From assembly GCA_025774935.1 (NCBI GenBank), contig JALGZK010000017.1:1-64000 (forward strand): a stretch of DNA of 64,000 nucleotides, given 5' to 3'. The stretch is from a bacterium (GTDB lineage: Bacteria > Joyebacterota > Joyebacteria > Joyebacterales > Joyebacteraceae). Positions 23,784 through 33,165 of the stretch are shown here, piece after piece. Position 1 is the stretch's first letter. The number at the start of each line of letters is the position of its first letter. Under the pieces are notes generated by a model that saw only the letters and a list, made by a program, of their open reading frames with translations, was not told the DNA's origin and made no database searches. A program made the position numbers and the translations under genes.

Positions 23784-25159
23784 CGCGTCCCTCCCACCTT
23801 GTCGGTCACGAGCTCCACGTACTCGTTCACGGGCCCGTAGAGATGGTAGAAGCCGTTCGTGAGGACGCCGTTCACGACGTCGGCCGACTCCGCGACGCCG
23901 TCGGCGACGAGCTTCTCGCCTATCTCCTTCGAGCGCACGAGGTAGGCGCGAGCGAGCCCGGCCCCGAGCGTGTCGGTCGTCGCGAGGTTCCCGAAGTAGG
24001 CCGCGAGCTTGTCGTCCTTCTTCGGGTCCATGAGGAGCGCTCGCCAGGGCGCCAGTCCGTCGGGTGGACCGCCGAGCTTCTCGTCGAGCTTCGACGTCCA
24101 GTCGCCGTCCGCGAAGAGCGCGTAGCCGCCCTTCGAGAGATCGTAGACTCCCGCGGGCCGCCCCTTCTCGTACTTGAGAACCCCGTCCTTCTGCGCGCCC
24201 GAGGCATACTGACCGCCGAGGACCCCGCCGTCGGCCATGCGGTCGAGGAGGTCGTCCCTGAGCGTCTCTCCGTCGATGTGCTCGGTCATGACCTTCATGA
24301 TGAACCGGCAGACGTCAACGCCGACGTAGTCGACGAGCTGGAAGATGCCCATCGGCCGAACAAGGAGGTCTTGGCTGACCTTGTTCACGACGTAGACGGC
24401 CTCGGCCTCGGACATCGACTCCTCGGCCATGAGCCTCTTGACCTCCGACGTCGCGTGGAGGATGTCGCGCATGAAGTGCCCGTTCCCGATGAAGCCGGCG
24501 ATGTCGTTCGCAGGAAAGACCTTCTTCCTGAGACGCTTCGCAAGCTCACGACCCGTCTCCACGGCGTCGGGCTTCGTCGACGATGTAGTGATGAGCTCGA
24601 GGAGCCTCTGGACCGCCGGGGGGTTGTAGAAGTGGTAGCCGACGATGCGACCCCCGAGCCCCACGCCCTCGTCCAGGACCTTGATCGGGATGGACGACGT
24701 GTTCGTGAGGTAGTAGGCGTCCGGGTCGACGAGCTTGTCCAGCTTCGTGAGGACGTCGATCTTGATGCCCTCGTTCTCGATGATCGCCTCGAAGACGAGG
24801 CGCGCGCCCTCCGCCGCCTCGAGCGTCGTGCTCGGCCTCAAGACCGAGAGGGCGTCCTCCACGAACGCGGCGATGACGTCGTAGTTCTCAACGAGGTCGT
24901 CGCGGTCCGCGTAGAGCTCCCTCAGGGGCACGATGCTCTTCTCCGCCGCCTTCGTGAGCTGGGCGCGAAGATAGCCGAGGAGCCCCGTGAGAGCTTCCTC
25001 GTTCACGTCGATCACGTGAAGGACGTATGTCCTGTCCTTGTTCTCCGGCTTGAGTTTCGCTGTGGCCATCTCCTGCGCGAGGAGGAGGGCGATGCCGCTG
25101 CCCATCTTCCCCGCCGCGCCGAGCACGGCCACGTTCTCCAGCCTGGTGTCAAGATCCAC
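23780..25159 (-). CDS. 3-Hydroxyacyl-CoA dehydrogenase
   Basis: 459 aa from GTG at 25159 after AAGGAG. The NAD-binding start is VAVLGAAGKMGSGIALLLAQE. EAIIENEGIKIDVLTKLDKLVDPDAYYLTNTSSIPI and GRIVGYHFYNPPAVQRLLELI are hallmark segments of the family (catalytic His in GYHFYNPP). It is longer than the usual 290 aa enzyme because the C-terminal half (from about 290) is extended and less conserved. It oxidises 3-hydroxyacyl-CoA with NAD+, making NADH that could feed or draw on the NuoF-type module at 52862. Confidence 0.88.
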   Translation of the reverse strand: MDLDTRLENVAVLGAAGKMGSGIALLLAQEMATAKLKPENKDRTYVLHVIDVNEEALTGLLGYLRAQLTKAAEKSIVPLRELYADRDDLVENYDVIAAFVEDALSVLRPSTTLEAAEGARLVFEAIIENEGIKIDVLTKLDKLVDPDAYYLTNTSSIPIKVLDEGVGLGGRIVGYHFYNPPAVQRLLELITTSSTKPDAVETGRELAKRLRKKVFPANDIAGFIGNGHFMRDILHATSEVKRLMAEESMSEAEAVYVVNKVSQDLLVRPMGIFQLVDYVGVDVCRFIMKVMTEHIDGETLRDDLLDRMADGGVLGGQYASGAQKDGVLKYEKGRPAGVYDLSKGGYALFADGDWTSKLDEKLGGPPDGLAPWRALLMDPKKDDKLAAYFGNLATTDTLGAGLARAYLVRSKEIGEKLVADGVAESADVVNGVLTNGFYHLYGPVNEYVELVTDKVGGTR

Positions 25160-25236
25160 GCGTCGCTCCTTTCACAGGATGCTGGGACACGGTGTCGACT
25201 TGCTCCATTTCAACTCACACTCGGCCGGGCCAACGA

Positions 25237-25860
25237 TCAGCCCCCGCCGGTCTCTTCTCGTCTCCCCGCCTCGGACGTCGGGGCCTCCGCGCCCTCGAGG
25301 GGCTCCTCCGGGTCGAAGCAGTGTCGGCACCGCGCCTCGTACGCCTCGGACGCGCCGACGACGACCCTCTCTCTCGAGGGGATGATGCGCTGGGTCCGGT
25401 TCGCGGGCTTCCCGCACTGCATGCAGACGGCCAGCGTCTTCGTGAGGTACTCCGCGACCGCGAGGAGTGCGGGCATGGGCTCGAAGGGGCGTCCCAGGTA
25501 GTCCTGATCGAGCCCGGCGACGATCACGCGAACGCCCGAGTTGGCCAGCGTCTCGCAGACCTCGACGAGATGCGGTCCCATGAACTGCGCCTCGTCGAGC
25601 CCGACCACCTGGACGTCCGGTCCCACGTAGTCGAGGACCTCTCGCGCGTCGCCGATCCGGATCGACTCGATGCGGCGCTCGTCGTGCGAGACGATGTCCT
25701 CCTCGTCGTACCGGTCGTCGATCCTCGGCTTGAACGCGAGCACCTTCTGCTTCGCTATCTTCGCGCGCCTGAGCCTCCGGATAAGCTCCTCGCTCTTCCC
25801 GGAGAACATGCTCCCGCAGATGACCTCGATCCAGCCCGTGTCGTCGTGTCTGTCGGTCAT
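25237..25860 (-). CDS. tdk: Thymidine kinase
   Basis: 207 aa, ATG at 25860 with CAGGAG upstream. P-loop [11 protein letters not shown] near the N-terminus, lasso-type DE motif [25 protein letters not shown] and a structural zinc site made from CMQC and CRHC. This is the type II (TK1-like) thymidine kinase of pyrimidine salvage. The C-terminal about 25 residues are acidic and unconserved. It has no obvious link to the acyl-CoA genes around it and may simply share the transcript. Confidence 0.94.
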   Translation of the reverse strand: MTDRHDDTGWIEVICGSMFSGKSEELIRRLRRAKIAKQKVLAFKPRIDDRYDEEDIVSHDERRIESIRIGDAREVLDYVGPDVQVVGLDEAQFMGPHLVEVCETLANSGVRVIVAGLDQDYLGRPFEPMPALLAVAEYLTKTLAVCMQCGKPANRTQRIIPSRERVVVGASEAYEARCRHCFDPEEPLEGAEAPTSEAGRREETGGG

Positions 25861-25890
25861 GCTCTTCTCCTGGCTTCCCCGCTCTCCCGG

Positions 25891-26685
25891 TCAGAGACGC
25901 GGTGCGAGCGTCACGTCGCCGTGCCAGATCTCGACACGACTCCCTTCCTCCTCGATGACGAGGGCGCCCTCCGGGGACACGTCGACGACACCCCCCGCGT
26001 GCCGCTCTCCGCCGCTGTCGACCTCGATCCGCCGTCCGAGCGTCGCCGAGAGGGAGCGCCAGCGCTCCCGCATCGCCGCGAGACCTCCGTTCAGGTACGA
26101 GAGGTAGTCCTCCTCGAACCTCGTCAGGACGGCGGCGAGCACCGCATCGCGGTCGGCCTCGGCGCCGGTCAGGATCCGGAGCGAGGTCGCGGTCCCCCGG
26201 ATGTCCAGCGGGAAGTCGTCCTCCGTCTGGTTGACGTCGATCCCGATCCCGACGACCGCGCTCTCCACCGGGTCCCCCTGAGTCGCCCCCGCTTCGACGA
26301 GGACGCCACCGAGCTTCCTTCCGCCGGCGACGATGTCGTTCGGCCACTTGACGCCGACGTCGGCACCCGTCGCGCTCCGGAGCGCCTCCGCCACCGAGAG
26401 TGCGGTCACGATCGACAGGGCGCTGACTCGATCCGCTGGAAGGCCGGGGCTCAGGAGCACGGACGCCCAGACACCCATCCCGGCGGGCGAGTGCCACGAG
26501 CGACCCGCGCGGCCGCGGCCGCCCGTCTGCTCGTCGGAGACGATGACGCTGCCCTCGGGCTCGCCACGGGCGGCGAACTCCCAGCAGACGGCGTTGGTCG
26601 AGACGACGGAGGAATAGCGGTGGATCCTCCGTCCGACGAACCTCGTCTCCAGCCCGAGGTCGAGTTCCGCGGGCGGCGAGCTCAT
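25891..26685 (-). CDS. birA: Biotin-[acetyl-CoA-carboxylase] ligase
   Basis: 264 aa. Biotin ligase core: STNAVCWEFA, DEQTGGRGRAGRSWHSPAGMGVWASVLL (the GRGRxGRxW biotinyl-AMP loop) and VKWPNDIVAGGRKLGGVLVEA, then a short C-terminal SH3-like domain. There is no N-terminal helix-turn-helix, so it is a ligase without repressor function. It attaches biotin to carrier proteins. Two carrier proteins and two carboxylases lie in the same gene run (31084-35613 and 41689-45369), which explains its position. The ATG overlaps the previous stop (ATGA, 26682-26685). Confidence 0.93.
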   Translation of the reverse strand: MSSPPAELDLGLETRFVGRRIHRYSSVVSTNAVCWEFAARGEPEGSVIVSDEQTGGRGRAGRSWHSPAGMGVWASVLLSPGLPADRVSALSIVTALSVAEALRSATGADVGVKWPNDIVAGGRKLGGVLVEAGATQGDPVESAVVGIGIDVNQTEDDFPLDIRGTATSLRILTGAEADRDAVLAAVLTRFEEDYLSYLNGGLAAMRERWRSLSATLGRRIEVDSGGERHAGGVVDVSPEGALVIEEEGSRVEIWHGDVTLAPRL

Positions 26686-27758
26686 CCGCACGAGCTCCGC
26701 GCCCTGCCGGAGAGGCTCCCGACCCGGCTGATCCGCTCTTCGGCGACCGCGCTCGCGGCCTCGGCCGTGCTGATGCCGCGCTCGCGAGAGAGGGCGAAGA
26801 CCTTCTTGAGCACCTTGTAGATGTTCTCGGAGCGCCGCTTCGCGCGGTCCTCGCTGAACCCCGCGATCTCCTCCGTCACCGCGATGAGCGCGCCCGAGTT
26901 GAACACGAAGTCGGGCGCGTAGAGGATCCCGCGGTCGATGAGGAGGTTCACGTGTTCGGGCTGGGCGAGCTGGTTGTTCGCGAGTCCCGCGACGATCGCG
27001 CACCTCAGGCGGGGGATCGTCGAGGAGTCGAGGACCTCGCCCACGGCACACGGACTCCAGATGTCGCACTCGACGTCGTAGATCGCATCCGGATCCACGA
27101 GCTCGATCCCGAGCTCTTCGCGCGCCCGGTCCGCGGCCGGCGCGTCGACGTCGCTCCCCACCACACGCGCGCCCTCCCCCACGAGCTGGCGGGAGAACTC
27201 CACGCCCCCGCGCCCGAGTCCCTGGATAGCGACCGTGAGCCCCGAGAGCACCGGCTCCTTCCCCGCCTCCTCCAGGCACGCCCTGAGCCCGCGGAGTGCC
27301 CCGTGCACCGTTACCGGCGAGACGTCCCCGCATCCTCCGTACGCCTCGTGGAGGCCGACCACGTGATCAGTCGCCACGCGTATGAGCTGCATGTCCTCGA
27401 CGTCGGTCCCGAGACCCTGCGACGTGATGTAGCGCCCGTTCAGGCTCTCGATCTGCCTCCCGAGCGCCCGGAAGAGCGCCTCGCTCTTGTCCGCCGCGGG
27501 GTCGCCTATGATGACGGCCGAGCCCCCGCCGAAGTTGAGCCCGGCGGCCGCGGCCTTGTAGGTCATCGCGTGTGAGAGCTTGAGGGCGTCCTCGAGCGCG
27601 TCGTCCTCGCGGTCGTACTCCCGCATGCGCGTCCCGCCGATGGCGGGACCGAGGACGGTGCTGTGGATCGCCACGACGCCGCGGAGACCCGCGACCTCGT
27701 CGTACGCGAACGCGACCTGCTCGTGCTCGAACTCCTCGAGAGCCTTGAAGATCTCCAT
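26682..27758 (-). CDS. Leu/Val/Phe dehydrogenase family protein lacking catalytic Lys80
   Basis: 358 aa and collinear with leucine dehydrogenase throughout, including GGTRM, VAIQGLGRGG (NAD fold), ECDIWSPCAVG and ILYAPDFVFNSGA. Numbering matches the Lysinibacillus/Bacillus sphaericus enzyme: MTYK carries Lys68, but the GGGK motif reads GGGS, so the catalytic Lys80 is Ser80. Known enzymes of this family need that Lys for proton transfer. The protein may therefore be impaired, have changed chemistry or work with the paralogue at 38472, which has Lys80 but lacks Lys68. It stands between an enoyl-CoA hydratase and birA. Confidence 0.85.
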   Translation of the reverse strand: MEIFKALEEFEHEQVAFAYDEVAGLRGVVAIHSTVLGPAIGGTRMREYDREDDALEDALKLSHAMTYKAAAAGLNFGGGSAVIIGDPAADKSEALFRALGRQIESLNGRYITSQGLGTDVEDMQLIRVATDHVVGLHEAYGGCGDVSPVTVHGALRGLRACLEEAGKEPVLSGLTVAIQGLGRGGVEFSRQLVGEGARVVGSDVDAPAADRAREELGIELVDPDAIYDVECDIWSPCAVGEVLDSSTIPRLRCAIVAGLANNQLAQPEHVNLLIDRGILYAPDFVFNSGALIAVTEEIAGFSEDRAKRRSENIYKVLKKVFALSRERGISTAEAASAVAEERISRVGSLSGRARSSCG

Positions 27759-27820
27759 CTGCGTCTCCGATCGGCGTGGCGTGTGCTCGCGCGGCCCTAA
27801 CCGCGCGACGCCGCGTGCCG

Positions 27821-28609
27821 CTAGTCCTTCTTCTTCCGCTTCCAGGCGGGGTCCCTCTTCTCGAAGAACGCCGCGATGCCCTCGTGTGCGTCGCCGATCC
27901 CGAAGCAAAGCCCGAAGACCTCTGCCTCGTAGGCGCTGCCGGTCTCGAGGCCGGCGCCCGCGCCCTTGTTCACGCACGCCTTCACGAGCGCGATGGCCGC
28001 GGGACCGTTGGACGCGATCGCCCCCGCCATCTCCTTCGCCGCGTCCACGAGTTCGTCCGGCTCGACGACCCTGTTGACGAGGCCGTACGAGAGAGCGGTG
28101 GGCGCGTCGATCGGCTTGCCAACGAGCAGAAGCTCCTTCGCCCGGCCGAACCCAACGAGCCTCGGGAGACGCTGCGTTCCGGCGAACCCGGGCGTCAACC
28201 CGAGCGTGACCTCCGGCTGCCCCATCTTCGCCTTCGACGAGGCGATCCGGACGTCACACGCCATGGCGATCTCGAGTCCGCCCCCGAGAGCGTATCCGTT
28301 GATCGCCGCGATGACCGGCTTGGACAGGTTCTCGATCGCCGCAAACGCCTTCTGGCCCAGCTTCGACGCCTCCCGCGCCTCCATGCCCCCCATCTCCGAA
28401 AGCTCCGCGATGTCCGCGCCGGCGACGAACGCCTTGCCGGCCCCGGTCAGGACGACGGCGCCAATGTCGTCGTCCTCCTCGATCTCCATCATCGCGTGGA
28501 TGAGCTCTCTCATCGTCTCGCCGTTCAGGGCGTTCAGAGCGTCGGGCCTGTTGATGGTCACGACCGCGGTCAGCCCGTCCCTCTCGATGGTGATGTTCTT
28601 GAAGGTCAT
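27821..28609 (-). CDS. Enoyl-CoA hydratase (crotonase)
   Basis: 262 aa from ATG at 28609 after GAGGAGGAG; an upstream extension to 28660 lacks a ribosome binding site. Crotonase motifs: AFVAGADIAEL (oxyanion-hole region), GYALGGGLEIAMACD and GQPEVTLGLTPGFAGTQRLPRLVG. Both catalytic glutamates of rat crotonase (in GGGLE and GQPE) are present, so real hydratase activity is expected. Hydrates crotonyl-CoA or related short-chain enoyl-CoAs in beta-oxidation, between the acyl-CoA dehydrogenases and the 3-hydroxyacyl-CoA dehydrogenase of the same run. Confidence 0.92.
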   Translation of the reverse strand: MTFKNITIERDGLTAVVTINRPDALNALNGETMRELIHAMMEIEEDDDIGAVVLTGAGKAFVAGADIAELSEMGGMEAREASKLGQKAFAAIENLSKPVIAAINGYALGGGLEIAMACDVRIASSKAKMGQPEVTLGLTPGFAGTQRLPRLVGFGRAKELLLVGKPIDAPTALSYGLVNRVVEPDELVDAAKEMAGAIASNGPAAIALVKACVNKGAGAGLETGSAYEAEVFGLCFGIGDAHEGIAAFFEKRDPAWKRKKKD

Positions 28610-28718
28610 CACTCCTCCTCTTGCAGAAACGGATTCGGTTGCCACAGTGGTATCAGGCATCGGTGTCGCGCCTCAGTTCGGTCTCTTGGTCGCAGGTCCC
28701 GGCCCCCCGGGCCCATCG

Positions 28719-29834
28719 TCACAGCTCGGCGGTCGCCCCCTCGACGGTCTCAGGGTAGTTCTTGGCCTCCTCCTCCCCGCGGAGGACGCGGAGGCAGCCG
28801 TGCGCCAGGGCCTCGAGCTCGTCCTCGCCGGGAACGAGTACCACCTTCCCGATCGACGACACGCGCGCCCGGATGCCCTCGGTGATGCGCTCGGACCTCG
28901 CGAGTCCACCGGTCAGGACGATCGCGTCGACCTCTCCCTTGAGGACCGTCGCCATCGCCCCGATCTCCTTGGCGATCTGGTAGATCATGGCGTCGAGGAC
29001 CCGGGCGGCGCGCTCGTCCCCCTTCGCGGCAAGTTCCTCGACCTCCTTCGCGTCCTTCGTGCCCAGGTAGCCCATGAGCCCGCCCTGCCCCACGAGCTTC
29101 TTCATGATGACGGACTCGTCATACTCGCCGGAGAAGCACAGCTTGAGGAGATCGACGGTGGGGAGCCCGCCGGCGCGCTCGGGCGTGAAGGGGCCCGCGG
29201 AGAGCGCGTTGCTGACGTCGACCATCCGCCCCTTCCCGATCGCGCAGATGCTGATGCCCCCTCCGAGGTGCGCGACGACGAGGCTCGTCTCGCGGAGCTT
29301 CTTGCCGAGCTGCTTCGCGACGGTCCGCGCGGTGGCCTTGACGTTCAGGGCGTGCACGAGGCTCGTGCGCCGGATCTCCGGCATCCCCGAGTAGCGAGCC
29401 ACGATGTCGAGCTCGTCGACGCAGGGCGGGTCGACAATGAACGCATCGATCCCGAAGTCCCACGCAATCCCGTACGCGAGCACCGCGCCCAGGTTCGACG
29501 GGTGCTCCCCCGCGACAGCCTCCCGGGCGTCCGCGATCATCCGCTCGTTGACGCGGTACGTGCCGCTGACGGTCGGGTTGAAGAGACCTCCGCGACCGAC
29601 CACCGCCGTCAGCGAGTTCAGCGCGACGTCACTGTCGCCCAGGAACTCGAGGATGAGCGCCTTCCTGTACTCGTACTGGTCCCAGACCGTCGGGAACCGG
29701 CCGAGCTCGAGGACGCTGTGCTCGACGGAGTCCTCGAAACGGCACTCCTCGCCCTCGAAGACGGCGAGCTTCGTCGAGGTCGACCCCGGGTTCAGAACGA
29801 GTATGAGCTCGTTGCCCTTCTTGGATTTGTCCAT
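28719..29834 (-). CDS. buk: Butyrate kinase
   Basis: 371 aa. ASKHA-fold acyl kinase motifs: VLNPGSTSTKLAVFEGEE at the N-terminus, GGLFNPTVSGTYRVNERM, HPSNLGAVLAY, VVAHLGGGISICAIGKGRMVDVSNAL and AIVLTGGLARSERI. These distinguish Buk from acetate kinase. It interconverts butyryl phosphate plus ADP with butyrate plus ATP (branched acids such as isobutyrate or isovalerate are also used by known enzymes). No phosphotransbutyrylase gene is seen in the window, so its partner must lie elsewhere. Confidence 0.93.
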   Translation of the reverse strand: MDKSKKGNELILVLNPGSTSTKLAVFEGEECRFEDSVEHSVLELGRFPTVWDQYEYRKALILEFLGDSDVALNSLTAVVGRGGLFNPTVSGTYRVNERMIADAREAVAGEHPSNLGAVLAYGIAWDFGIDAFIVDPPCVDELDIVARYSGMPEIRRTSLVHALNVKATARTVAKQLGKKLRETSLVVAHLGGGISICAIGKGRMVDVSNALSAGPFTPERAGGLPTVDLLKLCFSGEYDESVIMKKLVGQGGLMGYLGTKDAKEVEELAAKGDERAARVLDAMIYQIAKEIGAMATVLKGEVDAIVLTGGLARSERITEGIRARVSSIGKVVLVPGEDELEALAHGCLRVLRGEEEAKNYPETVEGATAEL

Positions 29835-29901
29835 CGCGTTTCTCTTCCCGATCCGCGGACCCGGTGGGCCGCAAGGACGGCGCGGCGGCCGCCGTGCCGG
29901 A

Positions 29902-31059
29902 TCAGTAACCCCTCTCCTTGTAGATCTCGCGCTGAATGAGGAACTTCATGATCTCCGCGGTCCCGCCGCCGATCGTCATGAGGCGGGCGTCGCGGTAGAG
30001 CTGCTCCGCCTTGCTCTCCTTCATGTAGCCGATCCCGCCCAGCACCTGGAGCGCCTCGGAGGCGATCTCCTGGGCGGCGGTGGTCGCGAATAGCTTCGCG
30101 GCCGCTCCCTGCCGGCTCGCGGGCAACCCCTTCTCGATCATGCGGGCCGCCTCGAGCGTGAGGAGTCTGGCCGCGTCGATCCTGACGGCCATGTCGGCGA
30201 TCTTGAAGCTCACGCCTTCGAACATGCGGATCTGACGTCCGAACTGCTCGCGCTCGGTCGAGTGCTCGACGGCGAGTTCGAGCGCCGCCCGCGAGTAGCC
30301 GACGGCGCCGGCTGCGAGCGAAGTTCGCTCGGTATCGAGCTCGTCCATGAGGATCGAGAACCCCTTGTTCTCCTCTCCCAGGAGCGCGGACGCCGGGATC
30401 CTCGCGTCCTCGAACTTGAGGTGCGAGACCTTGAGTCCCCGCATCCCCATGAGATCGTAGTCCTTCACGACGCTGAACCCAGGTGTGTCGGTCTCGAAGA
30501 TGAACGCGCTCATGCCCTTCCGGGCCTTCACAGAGGTGTCGGTAACCGCGAAGAGGAGGATGTAGTCGGCGAGGCTCCCGTTCGTGATGAAGCGCTTCTC
30601 TCCGTTGATGACGTACTCGTCCCCGTCGCGCACCGCCTGCGTCTTCATCCCCGCCGTGTCGGACCCGACGTCGGGCTCCGTGATCCCGATCGCTCCGATC
30701 CTGCCGCCAGCGACGATCGACGGGAGGTACTTCCTCCGCTGCTCGTCGTTCCCGAACTTGTTCACGGGCGGCGCGAAGTAGACCGACGTCACGCCGCGAG
30801 TCACGTCGAGCATGGGGCAGACCGCGGAGATCTCCTCCGCTATGATCGTCTCCGCGACCATTCCCTTTCCCGTCCCCCCGTACTCGGCAGGGAGGAGGGC
30901 TCCCATGTAGCCTGCCTCCCCCACCCGCTTGAGGAGCTCGCGCGGGTACTCCCCGCTCTCCTCGATCGCGTCGGCCTCGGGCGCGACCACGATCTCGGCG
31001 AACTTCCTCACTTCTTCCCTGAACGCGTTTTCCTCGTCGGTGTAGAGAACGCTCAGCAT
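29902..31059 (-). CDS. Acyl-CoA dehydrogenase, isovaleryl-CoA dehydrogenase type
   Basis: 385 aa, ATG at 31059. General family motifs are clear: AIGITEPDVGSDTAGMKT, INGEKRFITNGSLADY and YRDARLMTIGGGTAEIMK. The usual catalytic Glu of butyryl-CoA dehydrogenases (EGT) is Gly here, while an ER pair occurs in MDELDTERTSLA (Glu244). That is the arrangement of isovaleryl-CoA dehydrogenase, whose base lies on the earlier helix. It fits the methylcrotonyl-CoA carboxylase genes next to it. It would deliver electrons to EtfAB. Confidence 0.85.
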   Translation of the reverse strand: MLSVLYTDEENAFREEVRKFAEIVVAPEADAIEESGEYPRELLKRVGEAGYMGALLPAEYGGTGKGMVAETIIAEEISAVCPMLDVTRGVTSVYFAPPVNKFGNDEQRRKYLPSIVAGGRIGAIGITEPDVGSDTAGMKTQAVRDGDEYVINGEKRFITNGSLADYILLFAVTDTSVKARKGMSAFIFETDTPGFSVVKDYDLMGMRGLKVSHLKFEDARIPASALLGEENKGFSILMDELDTERTSLAAGAVGYSRAALELAVEHSTEREQFGRQIRMFEGVSFKIADMAVRIDAARLLTLEAARMIEKGLPASRQGAAAKLFATTAAQEIASEALQVLGGIGYMKESKAEQLYRDARLMTIGGGTAEIMKFLIQREIYKERGY

Positions 31060-31083
31060 TGCGCTTCCTTTCGCTCCCGCGCG

Positions 31084-31596
31084 CTATCCGTCCGATTCGT
31101 TCGGTTCGATCTCGATCATAGCTTCCGTCGTGCCGACCGAGTCGCCCGCCGCGACGTTCACCTTCGCGACGACTCCGTCGATCGGGGACCGGACGTCGTG
31201 CTCCATCTTCATCGCCTCGACGATGACAAGGCTCTGACCGGTCGTGACTTGCTCGCCCTCTGAGACGGCGAGCTTGACGACCGCCCCGGGCATCGGGGCC
31301 TTGATCCTCCCGCTCCCGCCGACGGCGCTTCCCGATCCCGCGAACGACTCGTCGTCTCCCGCTCCGGTTTCGAGGACGAAGCTCCGTCCGTCGATCCAGA
31401 CGGCGAGGCCGCCGTCGCGGCGCGCGACCCTCGCGGTGTGAGAGCGGCCGTCGACCAGGAGCGAGATCACGCCGCCCTCGGCGCGCTGCCAGTCGACGTC
31501 GTACGATCGCTCGTCGACGGTGACGTGAGCCTCGGGCTTACGCCCGTCGGTCCTCACCCTGTGCTTCCGCCCGCCGATCAGGAACTCGAAGTCCAC
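31084..31596 (-). CDS. Biotin carboxyl carrier protein (methylcrotonyl-CoA carboxylase set)
   Basis: 170 aa from GTG at 31596. The C-terminal biotinyl domain has the biotinylation motif VEAMKMEHDV, preceded by IKAPMPGAVVKLAVSEGEQV. The N-terminal about 80 residues form a small beta domain (VDGRSHTARVARRDGG) like the linker domain of acyl-CoA carboxylase alpha subunits. In most bacteria this is the C-terminus of one MCC/PCC alpha protein; here the biotin carboxylase and carrier are separate genes 63 nt apart. Confidence 0.88.
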   Translation of the reverse strand: MDFEFLIGGRKHRVRTDGRKPEAHVTVDERSYDVDWQRAEGGVISLLVDGRSHTARVARRDGGLAVWIDGRSFVLETGAGDDESFAGSGSAVGGSGRIKAPMPGAVVKLAVSEGEQVTTGQSLVIVEAMKMEHDVRSPIDGVVAKVNVAAGDSVGTTEAMIEIEPNESDG

Positions 31597-31659
31597 GTGG
31601 TCTCCCCGTGTGTCCGCGATGTGTCGGCGTCGCGCGTCGATCGCGCCCCGCCGCTCGGT

Positions 31660-33165
31660 CTATCTACCGCCGCCCACGCGCCATCCGCCGAGCGTGTCCC
31701 ACGGCGACGGCGCCCTCTCCGTCAAGACGGAACCGGTCGAAGTCTCCGACGAGAGCGCGAGTGCGCCGGCGATGAGGGCGACGTCCGCGAGGGCGTCGTC
31801 CGCCCCGGCCGCCCCGTCGCCGCCCCAGTCCCGCATGTGCTTCTCGATGAAATCGGTCTGCGTGTCCCCCGCGGCGAACGCGGGGTTCTCGATGATCGCC
31901 TTCAGGTACTCGACCGTCGTCTCGATGCCGAGGATCGTCGTCTCCGAGAGCGCCCGCAGCATGCGGTGCCTCGCCGCTTCCCGGTCGCCAGCGTGCACGA
32001 TGAGCTTCGAGAGGATCGGGTCGTAGTGGACCGGTACGTCCCAGCCCTCGTAGATCCCGCAGTCGTGTCTTACGCCAGGACCGGACGGCTCGCGGAACAG
32101 CGTCACGGTCCCGGCCGACGGCAGGAAGTCGTTCCGCGGGTCCTCCGCGTAGATCCGGCACTCGATCGCGTGTCCGCGCTGGACGAGGTCTTCCTGAGCG
32201 AGGTCGAGCCGTTCGCCCGACGCGATCAGGATCTGCTCTCTCACGATGTCGACGCCCGTCACGAACTCGGTGACGGGATGCTCGACCTGCACGCGCGCGT
32301 TCACCTCGAGGAAGTAGAAGTGGCCGTCCTCGTCGAGCAGGAACTCGACGGTGCCCGCGTTCGTGTAGCCGACCGCGCGCGCGGCGCGCACCGCGGTCTC
32401 GCCCATGCGGTTCCTGAGCTCGGGGTCGAGCGCCGTCGACGGCGACTCCTCGACGATCTTCTGGTGGCGCCGCTGTATCGAGCACTCGCGCTCGAAGAGG
32501 TGCACGACGTTCCCGTGCGTGTCGGCGAGGACCTGGAACTCGACGTGACGCGGCCGCTCGATGAGCTTCTCGATGTAGACCGTGTCGTCCCCGAACGCGG
32601 ACTTCGCGACGCGGCTCGACGCTTCGAGCGCTCCGGCGAGGTCGCCCTCGGCGCGCACGACAGTCATCCCCTTGCCGCCCCCGCCCGCCGAGGCCTTGAC
32701 GAGGACGGGGTAACCCATCTCCGCGGCCTTCGACGTGTACTCGGCGAGGTCCTCGCCTTTCCCGAGCATGCCCGGGATGATCGGCACGCCCTCGGCCTTC
32801 ATCGTCTCGCGCGAACGGATCTTGTCGCCGACGAGCGAGAGCGCCTCCGAAGTCGGACCGATGAACGTGATCCCCGCCTCCTCGCACGCCGCAGCGAACC
32901 TGCTGTTCTCGGCCAGGAACCCGTAGCCAGGGTGGATTGCGTCGGCGCCTACCTTCCGCGCGGCCGCGATGACGGCGTCGATGTCCAGGTAGCTCTCGAG
33001 CGCCGGGGCCGGGCCGACGTGGACCGCCTCCTCGGCCTCGAGCACGTGGAGGGAGGCGCGGTCTGCGTCCGAGTAGATGGCGGCCGACGGGACCCCCATG
33101 TCGCGGCAGGCCCTGATGACCCTGACGGCGATCTCGCCGCGGTTGGCCACGAGGATCTTATCCAT
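31660..33165 (-). CDS. Biotin carboxylase subunit (methylcrotonyl-CoA carboxylase set)
   Basis: 501 aa. ATP-grasp biotin carboxylase: KILVANRGEIAVRVIRACRD, IHPGYGFLAENSRFA, KASAGGGGKGMTVV (ATP loop), FERECSIQRRHQKIVEESPS, NARVQVEHPVTEFVTG. The C-terminal about 50 residues (from GDGAAGADD) are Ala-rich and not conserved. It overlaps the upstream hydratase gene by 8 nt. Neighbours (carrier protein downstream, MccB-type carboxyltransferase upstream) indicate a 3-methylcrotonyl-CoA carboxylase of leucine breakdown. Confidence 0.9.
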   Translation of the reverse strand: MDKILVANRGEIAVRVIRACRDMGVPSAAIYSDADRASLHVLEAEEAVHVGPAPALESYLDIDAVIAAARKVGADAIHPGYGFLAENSRFAAACEEAGITFIGPTSEALSLVGDKIRSRETMKAEGVPIIPGMLGKGEDLAEYTSKAAEMGYPVLVKASAGGGGKGMTVVRAEGDLAGALEASSRVAKSAFGDDTVYIEKLIERPRHVEFQVLADTHGNVVHLFERECSIQRRHQKIVEESPSTALDPELRNRMGETAVRAARAVGYTNAGTVEFLLDEDGHFYFLEVNARVQVEHPVTEFVTGVDIVREQILIASGERLDLAQEDLVQRGHAIECRIYAEDPRNDFLPSAGTVTLFREPSGPGVRHDCGIYEGWDVPVHYDPILSKLIVHAGDREAARHRMLRALSETTILGIETTVEYLKAIIENPAFAAGDTQTDFIEKHMRDWGGDGAAGADDALADVALIAGALALSSETSTGSVLTERAPSPWDTLGGWRVGGGR